A stretch of DNA of 64,000 nucleotides. Origin: Brachybacterium kimchii. Its GTDB lineage: Bacteria > Actinomycetota > Actinomycetes > Actinomycetales > Dermabacteraceae. The position numbers and the translations under genes are program-made. Below, one piece after another: positions 59,183 to 64,000 of the stretch. The notes under the pieces are model-generated. The model did not search any database, was not told the DNA's origin, and worked only from the letters and a program-made list of their open reading frames with translations. Numbering within the stretch: the first letter of the stretch is position 1; each line of letters opens with the position of its first letter. The stretch lies in NCBI RefSeq assembly GCF_023373525.1, contig NZ_CP097218.1:1426001-1490000 (forward strand), read 5' to 3'.

Positions 59183-60037
59183 TCACGCGACCCGCTCGTC
59201 GCGGGCCGCCTGCACCTCGTCCATGAGCTCGTCGAGCACTGCGAGGCGCTCGCGGCCGGTGCACGCGACGTATGCGGGCTGCTCCTGCACGGGCCGCCCC
59301 TGTCCCGTGGTCCCGGGCCACGTGCGCAGGCTGCCGCCCGCGCTCTGGACCAGGTGGAATCCGGCGGCGACGTCCCAGGCGTTGATCGAGGGCAGCATCG
59401 TCGCATCGGCGCGGCCCAGCGCCACGTACGCGAGCTCGAGCGCGGCCGAGCCCAGGTGGCGGACCGCCGAGACCCCGTCGGACAGGCGCCGTCCGTGCGC
59501 CGCGGACAGCTCGGGAAGCTCGCTGTAGGCGCGGTACCCCGGGTAGCCGGTGAGGACGAGCGCGTCCTTCGCGGCGAGGGTCGGGCGCCCGGCGATCTCG
59601 ACCCCGTTGAGCCGCACCGGTCCGTCGGCCGCGCCGATCACCTCGCCGAGCACGGGCGCGTCGACCACTCCCGCGACCAGCTCTCCGCCGACGGCGACCC
59701 CGATCGAGACGCAGAACAACGGCAGCCCGGCCGCGAAGTTGCTGGTCCCGTCGATCGGGTCGACGTAGAAGGTGATCTCGGAGTCGGAGGCGCCGCCGTC
59801 GGCCCCGGCGCCGGGCCGCTCGCCGCCCTCCTCGCCGATCACGCGGGCGCCGGGCACGCGGCGCGCGAGCTCGCGCACGATGATCTCCTCGCACGCGCGA
59901 TCGTGGGCGGTCACGATGTCGTGACTGTCGTTCTTGTACTCCCGCTGCAGGGCGGTGCGATCCAGGCCCCTCACGTAGTCGGCGGCGAGGGACGCGGCGG
60001 CCTCGGCCGCCTCCAGAAGCTCCTCGGGTGCGGTCAC
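59183..60037 (-). CDS. Inositol monophosphatase family phosphatase
   Basis: 284 aa, Mg-dependent lithium-sensitive phosphatase family. Metal-site motifs: GEEGGERPG, then the signature YVDPIDGTSNFAAGLPLFCV, and motif B INAWDVAAGFHLVQSAGG. Members include inositol-1-phosphatase, histidinol-phosphatase (HisN), fructose-1,6-bisphosphatase and CysQ; the sequence does not settle which. The GTG at 60037 has AGGAGG seven nt upstream. The gene is separate from sepX by 43 nt. Confidence 0.92.
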   Translation of the reverse strand: MTAPEELLEAAEAAASLAADYVRGLDRTALQREYKNDSHDIVTAHDRACEEIIVRELARRVPGARVIGEEGGERPGAGADGGASDSEITFYVDPIDGTSNFAAGLPLFCVSIGVAVGGELVAGVVDAPVLGEVIGAADGPVRLNGVEIAGRPTLAAKDALVLTGYPGYRAYSELPELSAAHGRRLSDGVSAVRHLGSAALELAYVALGRADATMLPSINAWDVAAGFHLVQSAGGSLRTWPGTTGQGRPVQEQPAYVACTGRERLAVLDELMDEVQAARDERVA

Positions 60038-60080
60038 TGTGCCTCCTGTGGCTGGCGCGGGCTGGGGTCGGCTCAGGGTC

Positions 60081-61025
60081 TCAGGCGCGGCGCCGCGCGA
60101 GGATCTCGTCGAGGCCGAGATCCGGGGCGGGCGTGCGCTGCGGCTCCTCGTGCAGGGCCTCGTCGGCCACGTCGTCGGTCTCGACCTCGAGCGCGACATG
60201 CTGAGGGGCGACGCTGCTGCGGTGGGCCGCGTGGCGGGTGGCGAGATCCTCGACCTCGCCGCGCAGGGCGTAGGACGGACGCGGCACGGGGCGCGGGATC
60301 CACTCGCCGGGCGCGGCGAGGGCGGCGCTCGCGGACTCGATCTCCTCGCCGAGCTTCGCGTGCTCCTCCGTCTGCGCGGCGGCGTCGGCCTGGGTGCGCG
60401 CGGTCGTCGCGCTGGTGGAGCGCTCGTCCGACCGAGCAGTCGGTGCTGCGACCTGCGAGGCCTCTTCGGCCGAGGCGCCCTTGCCGGCGGGGCTCGACGC
60501 GGTGGCCGAGGCCGTCGTGCCGGCGTCTCGCAGCTCGGCGGCGCGGCGCAGACGGGACCGGCGGTCCAGCTCGGCGCGGCGCAGGCCCACCACGTAGGCG
60601 GCGAGGACCGCGAGCGGCAGCAGCACGCTCCACACCGGCAGGATCGAGACGCCGGCGAGGACGCCGACCCCGATCGTCACCAGGGCGAGGGCGAGCAGGA
60701 CCACGCGCAGGGTGCGTCGCTGGCGCCCGGCCTCCTCGAAGGGGTCGACGCGGGTGCCCGGGGACGCGTCGAAGCGCGGGCGGGCGGTCGGATCGGCGGG
60801 ACGCAGCAGCAGACGGTCGTCATTCATGACGTGCACCTCACGGGCTCTCGGGCGGGAGTGGGCGGCCTCGGAGAGATCCCGCGCGGTGCGGGAGTCCCGG
60901 GAGCGCATCGCGTCGCGCGCTCTCGAGATCAGCTCCCGGCGCTCCGCGCTGCGCGGGACGGCATAGCCGACCCAGACGAGCAGCAGGAGGGCGAAAAGGA
61001 CAGCCCCGAGGTTGAAGGTCTCCAC
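60081..61025 (-). CDS. sepX: SepX/GlpR-like divisome membrane protein
   Basis: About 314 aa from a GTG at 61025. Membrane segments: TM1 at about 4-21 (NLGAVLFALLLLVWVGYAVP) and a pair at about 105-145 (VVLLALALVTIGVGVLAGVS; PVWSVLLPLAVLAAYVVGLR). Between them an Arg-rich cytoplasmic loop; after them a long Ala/Glu/Thr-rich tail ending DEILARRRA. This layout and the position next to the rimJ-like gene match the actinobacterial SepX/GlpR protein (mycobacterial Rv0996 locus), involved in septation in Streptomyces. A GTG three codons upstream (61034) is also possible; TAGGGT at 61038-61033 lies 7 nt before the chosen start. Confidence 0.7.
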   Translation of the reverse strand: METFNLGAVLFALLLLVWVGYAVPRSAERRELISRARDAMRSRDSRTARDLSEAAHSRPRAREVHVMNDDRLLLRPADPTARPRFDASPGTRVDPFEEAGRQRRTLRVVLLALALVTIGVGVLAGVSILPVWSVLLPLAVLAAYVVGLRRAELDRRSRLRRAAELRDAGTTASATASSPAGKGASAEEASQVAAPTARSDERSTSATTARTQADAAAQTEEHAKLGEEIESASAALAAPGEWIPRPVPRPSYALRGEVEDLATRHAAHRSSVAPQHVALEVETDDVADEALHEEPQRTPAPDLGLDEILARRRA

Positions 61026-61032
61026 CTCGCCC

Positions 61033-61038
61033 ACCCTA
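61033..61038 (-). promoter_or_regulatory. -10 box of leaderless sepX
   Basis: TAGGGT on the minus strand, 7 nt before the GTG at 61025. Confidence 0.42.
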
Positions 61039-61062
61039 ATGACACGGCTGTGATTCAGCTGG

Positions 61063-61689
61063 TCACGACGCGCCCGTGGCGCCCATGTGTTCGCGCCGAT
61101 ACCGCGCGAGCACTCCCCTGCCGCGCTCGTCGGTCTCGACCTCGTCCGCCGTGAGGGCGAAGCTCAGGTGGTCGCGGAAGGCGCCGTCGACGTGGATGAA
61201 CCGCTCGCGCAGCCCCTCCTCGCGCAGGTGGAGCTTGCGGGCGACCCGCAGGCTGGCCTCGTTCTCGGGGCGGATGTTGATCTCCACCCGGTGCAGCCCG
61301 ACCTCGGCGAAGAGATGGTCGACGAGCAGGGCGACGCCGCGCGGCGCATACCCGCGGCCGGCGCGCGCGTGGTCGATCCAGTAGCCGATCGTCGCCGAGG
61401 ACTGCGCGCCGTACAGGATCGGTCCCGCGCTCACCTGGCCCGTGGGTCGGCCGTCCGCGCACAGCAGCAGGCTGAGGTGGCGGCCGGCGCGCCCCTCCCG
61501 CTCCGACCAGCGCAGCAACTCCGCATGGGTGGGCCGGGGCCGACGGCGCTCGGGGTCCGTCGCGTCCCAGGGCGAGAGCCATTCACGGTTGCGCACCAGC
61601 AGCGTCTCGAAGGCACGGCGGTCGCGACGGCGCAGCGGACGCAGGGTGAGTTCCGCATCCGAGAGCACGAGCGGCCAGACAGGGGGCAT
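61063..61689 (-). CDS. RimJ/RimL-type GNAT acetyltransferase
   Basis: 208 aa GNAT N-acetyltransferase, similar to ribosomal-protein-alanine acetyltransferases: LTLRPLRRRDRRAFETLLVR, GQVSAGPILYGAQSSATIGY, WIDHARAGRGYAPRGVALLV (acetyl-CoA pyrophosphate loop R-x-G-Y-A) and HRVEINIRPENEASLRVARK. It is in the position of mycobacterial Rv0995. TACGAT at 61701-61696 is 6 nt before the ATG, so it is probably leaderless. Substrate unknown. Confidence 0.92.
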   Translation of the reverse strand: MPPVWPLVLSDAELTLRPLRRRDRRAFETLLVRNREWLSPWDATDPERRRPRPTHAELLRWSEREGRAGRHLSLLLCADGRPTGQVSAGPILYGAQSSATIGYWIDHARAGRGYAPRGVALLVDHLFAEVGLHRVEINIRPENEASLRVARKLHLREEGLRERFIHVDGAFRDHLSFALTADEVETDERGRGVLARYRREHMGATGAS

Positions 61690-61695
61690 CCGGGC

Positions 61696-61701
61696 ATCGT
61701 A
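61696..61701 (-). promoter_or_regulatory. -10 box of leaderless acetyltransferase gene
   Basis: TACGAT on the minus strand, 6 nt before the ATG at 61689. Confidence 0.55.
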
Positions 61702-61741
61702 GCCATCGCGGGGGCGGCGTCCGCGGTGCCATGCTGGGGCC

Positions 61742-62356
61742 GTGGAGGAGAACTCTCAGCAGGCCCCAGCCGTGCGCAAGCGGGCCCTGCGCACGGGACT
61801 GCGCACCGAGCGCGCCGCGACCGCCCATCGCTCACCCGACGAGGACGCGCGACTCGCGGGCCGGGCCGACGAGGTGCTCGCCCTCCTGCCCCGCGCGACG
61901 GGCCGGCTGCGGATCGCGGCCTTCGACCCGACGCCCACCGAGCCCGACGTGCGGATGCTGCTGCGCATGCTCGCCGATCGCGGCCACCGCATCCTGCTGC
62001 CGGTGCATGCGGGCGAGGGGATCGACTGGGCCGCATGGGACGGGACCTCCCCGCTCTCGCCGCCTCCCGCGCGAGGCTTCGGCAGGGAGCCGTCGGGCCC
62101 GCGCGAGGGCGCCGACGCCCTGGCCCGGACGGATCTCGTGCTCGCCCCGGCCCTCGCCGTGGACCGCTCCGGCACGCGGCTGGGGCACGGCGGCGGCTAC
62201 TACGACAGAGCGCTCGACCACGCGCGCACGGCCGTGGTCGTCGCCGTCGTCCATCCCTGGGAGGTCCTGGCCCCGGACGCCCTGCCGCGCGAGGCCCACG
62301 ACCGCCCGGCGCACGCCGTGCTCACCACCGACGGTGTGGAGCGGCTCGGGTCCTGA
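61742..62356 (+). CDS. 5-formyltetrahydrofolate cyclo-ligase
   Basis: 204 aa; ATP-dependent conversion of 5-formyl-THF to 5,10-methenyl-THF. N-terminal RKRALRTGLRTERAATAHRS is the phosphate-binding helix, FDPTPTEPDVRMLLRMLADR follows, and the C-terminal signature is RLGHGGGYYDRAL. GTG start at 61742; a CATGCT box 6 nt upstream is a weak leaderless candidate. The pairing with fmdB downstream matches mycobacterial Rv0992c/Rv0991c. Confidence 0.94.
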   Translation: MEENSQQAPAVRKRALRTGLRTERAATAHRSPDEDARLAGRADEVLALLPRATGRLRIAAFDPTPTEPDVRMLLRMLADRGHRILLPVHAGEGIDWAAWDGTSPLSPPPARGFGREPSGPREGADALARTDLVLAPALAVDRSGTRLGHGGGYYDRALDHARTAVVVAVVHPWEVLAPDALPREAHDRPAHAVLTTDGVERLGS

Positions 62357-62519
62357 TGGGCCGGGATCATTGCCCGGGCGGTGCGCCTTCCGGGCGCCAC
62401 TGACGGCGAGGGGCGCGTCGAGCATCACCCCGGGCAGTCCTGCTGGTGGACCCCGCGCGGCGGTAAGCTCGTGCGGGCGCCTCGGGAGGCGCCGATCACC
62501 CTGGATGTGGAGGACCCTA

Positions 62520-62864
62520 GTGCCCACGTACGCGTACGCCTGCAAGAACTGCGGCCATCGTTTCGAGAAGTACCAGAGCTTCAGCGAGGACTCGCTGAAG
62601 CTCTGCCCCGAGTGCGGGCAGTCCGCTCTGCGCAAGGTCTTCGACAGCGTGGGCGTCGTGTTCAAGGGCTCGGGCTTCTACTCGACGGACTCCGCGTCCT
62701 CGCGCACCGCCTCCTCGGCGTCGTCGGACTCCTCGGACTCCACGAGCTCGTCCGATTCCTCGAGCTCCTCCGACTCCTCGAGCAGCGCCTCCTCGTCGAA
62801 GGAGACCTCGAGCGCGTCGAGCGGCTCGTCCAAGGCCCCTGCGGCCGCCTCCGCCGCGGACTGA
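62520..62864 (+). CDS. FmdB family zinc-ribbon protein
   Basis: 114 aa. The N-terminal zinc ribbon has two pairs of Cys: Cys8/Cys11 (ACKNCGHRFE) and Cys29/Cys32 (LCPECGQ). A GVVFKGSGFYSTD segment follows, then a long Ser/Asp tail (about 60-100). FmdB-type proteins are small putative regulators of unknown mechanism. GTG at 62520 with GGAGG seven nt upstream. In mycobacteria the equivalent (Rv0991c) is a redox-regulated chaperone-like protein; transfer of that role is inference. Confidence 0.88.
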   Translation: MPTYAYACKNCGHRFEKYQSFSEDSLKLCPECGQSALRKVFDSVGVVFKGSGFYSTDSASSRTASSASSDSSDSTSSSDSSSSSDSSSSASSSKETSSASSGSSKAPAAASAAD

Positions 62865-62944
62865 GCGCTCCGCCGTCGGTTCCTCCACATCACCCCGTCG
62901 TCCACAGTGACGACGGGCGACGCCCGGCGCCCACCAGCTCGCCC

Positions 62945-62950
62945 TAGCGT
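62945..62950 (+). promoter_or_regulatory. -10 box of leaderless SAF gene
   Basis: TAGCGT, 6 nt before the ATG at 62957. Confidence 0.5.
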
Positions 62951-62956
62951 CGGGGC

Positions 62957-63592
62957 ATGCTGCGACGACTGCACGACTCCCTCCCCCGCTGGCATCGAGC
63001 CGTCCGTCGGCGACGGCGCCTGCTGAGCATCCTGCTCACCGCGTTGCTCGCCGTGGCGGTCCTGCCCGGGCTGCTGCCCGCGTCGGCCGATGCGCGCGGC
63101 GTGCTCGTGGCCGCGCACGACCTCCCCGCGGGCAGCGTGATCCAGTCCGGGGACCTGCGCGAGGCCGAGGTCGCCGATGCACTCGTCCCCGAGGACTCGA
63201 CCTCGGATCCCTCACGGCTGGAGGGCCTGCGCCTCTCGCGCGGCGTGGGCGCCGGGGAGGTTCTCGCCCCGCAGAGGCTGCGCGAGGAGGCGCAGTCCCC
63301 GCCGCTCGCGGGACGGGCCGTGGTGGTCGTGCCCGTGCCCCCCGCGCTGCTGCCGCACCTCGCCTCGGGCGACGAGCTCAGCCTCGTCGTCTCGACCGAG
63401 ATGCCCGGTGACACGCGCAGGATCGATGCGATGGTCGTCGAGGTCCCGGCCGACGCGACGGCGACGGGCCCGATGGGCGCCGTGTCCAGCACGGATGCTG
63501 TGGAGATCCTCGTCGCCGTGGATCCGTCGCACACGGGAGAAGTCGCTCACGCCGTGCGTGAAGGCTGGCTCGAGATCGCGATCATGTTCTAA
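62957..63592 (+). CDS. SAF domain (CpaB-like) membrane protein
   Basis: 211 aa. One N-terminal membrane helix at about 24-42 (LLSILLTALLAVAVLPGLLP) is followed by a SAF domain (LVAAHDLPAGSVIQSGDLRE; RLSRGVGAGEVLAPQRL) as in CpaB/FlgA. No pilus genes are nearby. The gene lies between fmdB and mscL as mycobacterial Rv0990c-type proteins do. Function unknown; periplasmic side or wall location is inferred. Confidence 0.85.
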   Translation: MLRRLHDSLPRWHRAVRRRRRLLSILLTALLAVAVLPGLLPASADARGVLVAAHDLPAGSVIQSGDLREAEVADALVPEDSTSDPSRLEGLRLSRGVGAGEVLAPQRLREEAQSPPLAGRAVVVVPVPPALLPHLASGDELSLVVSTEMPGDTRRIDAMVVEVPADATATGPMGAVSSTDAVEILVAVDPSHTGEVAHAVREGWLEIAIMF

Positions 63593-63668
63593 TCTCCCCA
63601 GCGGGTGCTTCCCCAGCATCCACTGTGTCACCCGATCCCCCGCGTCTCCGAGCAGTGAGGAAAGCACC

Positions 63669-64000
63669 GTGAAGGGCTTCAAGGACTTCGTCATGCAGGG
63701 CAACGTCATCGACCTCGCCGTCGGTGTCGTGATCGGCGGTGCCTTCACCGCTCTGGTCACCGCCTTCGTCACGTACATCATCAACCCGATCGTGGCTGCG
63801 GCCGGCGGTGCGGACAGCATCGGCCTGGGCTACCAGCTCATCTCCAGCAACGAGAACACGTTCATCAACGTCGGCGAGGTCATCTCCGCCGTCATCACGT
63901 TCCTCATCACCGCCGCGGTGGTGTACTTCGTGTTCGTGCTGCCGATGGCCAAGGCCCGTCGCATGGCCATGATCCGTCGCGGCGAGGACCCCGACGCCCC
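63669..64000 (+). CDS. mscL: Large-conductance mechanosensitive channel, truncated by window end
   Basis: 110 codons visible. Starts GTG at 63669 with GAGGAAAG upstream. N-terminal amphipathic helix and TM1 are in KGFKDFVMQGNVIDLAVGVV and GGAFTALVTAF; the loop is short; TM2 is VISAVITFLITAAVVYFVFV. The pore forms an emergency release valve on osmotic downshock. The C-terminal helix lies partly outside the window. Confidence 0.97.
   Translation, partial: MKGFKDFVMQGNVIDLAVGVVIGGAFTALVTAFVTYIINPIVAAAGGADSIGLGYQLISSNENTFINVGEVISAVITFLITAAVVYFVFVLPMAKARRMAMIRRGEDPDA

Overview
The window is a GC-rich stretch of an actinobacterial chromosome. The 16S gene, the spacer between 16S and 23S with no tRNA in it, and the gene order (steA-recN-nadK-tlyA; pth-rplY-prs-glmU; ppx-DUF501-ftsB-eno-mazG-mfd; sepX-rimJ-5FCL-fmdB-cpaB-mscL) point to the order Micrococcales. 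From memory, the 16S variable regions look most like Brachybacterium (Dermabacteraceae); that genus call is an inference.

Layout. 1-7175 is a minus-strand, translationally coupled operon (a TPR-like charged protein, HAD phosphatase, tlyA, nadK, recN, steA) with the same order as the mycobacterial Rv1691-Rv1697 block. 7534-13184 is one complete minus-strand rrn operon (tandem promoters, leader, 16S, spacer, 23S, 5S, terminator). 13381-20030 holds menG, serC, a MarR regulator coupled to a purine permease, nagB and a type II NADH dehydrogenase. 20164-32227 is a long minus-strand housekeeping run (ppx, DUF501, ftsB, eno, mazG, mfd, pth, rplY, prs, glmU) followed by tRNA-Gln. 32454-35654 is plus strand: TetR, MarR and an ABC-F ATPase. 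35727-38984 holds a HIT hydrolase, a DUF222/HNH nuclease, an intergenic cluster of DnaA-box-like sites and a decayed PRD regulator. 38985-47872 holds purF, rsmA, tatD, rpmF, rsmI, a protein O-mannosyltransferase and malQ. 47874-55459 is more accessory: luxS, an HTH-less LysR-type effector-domain protein, a TetR/aldo-keto reductase pair, a CsoR-type regulator, a flavin monooxygenase/acyl-CoA dehydrogenase-like pair, a VOC protein and an SRAP peptidase.

55570-59049 is the most unusual part. Three small exported proteins share one twin-arginine-like signal motif. Two of them, with several tiny ORFs, lie between an intact tRNA-Ala(CGC) gene and a 35-bp perfect repeat of its 3' end, which looks like the scar of a small element that entered the tRNA gene. 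No integrase is visible. 59183-64000 holds an inositol-monophosphatase family protein, SepX/GlpR, RimJ-like acetyltransferase, 5-formyl-THF cyclo-ligase, FmdB, a SAF/CpaB-like protein and the start of mscL.

Two expression themes stand out. Many minus-strand neighbours overlap by 4 nt (ATGA or GTGA), implying translational coupling. At least 13 other genes have a TANNNT box 6-7 nt before the start codon and no Shine-Dalgarno, the signature of leaderless transcripts. No CRISPR array, complete prophage or insertion sequence was seen.
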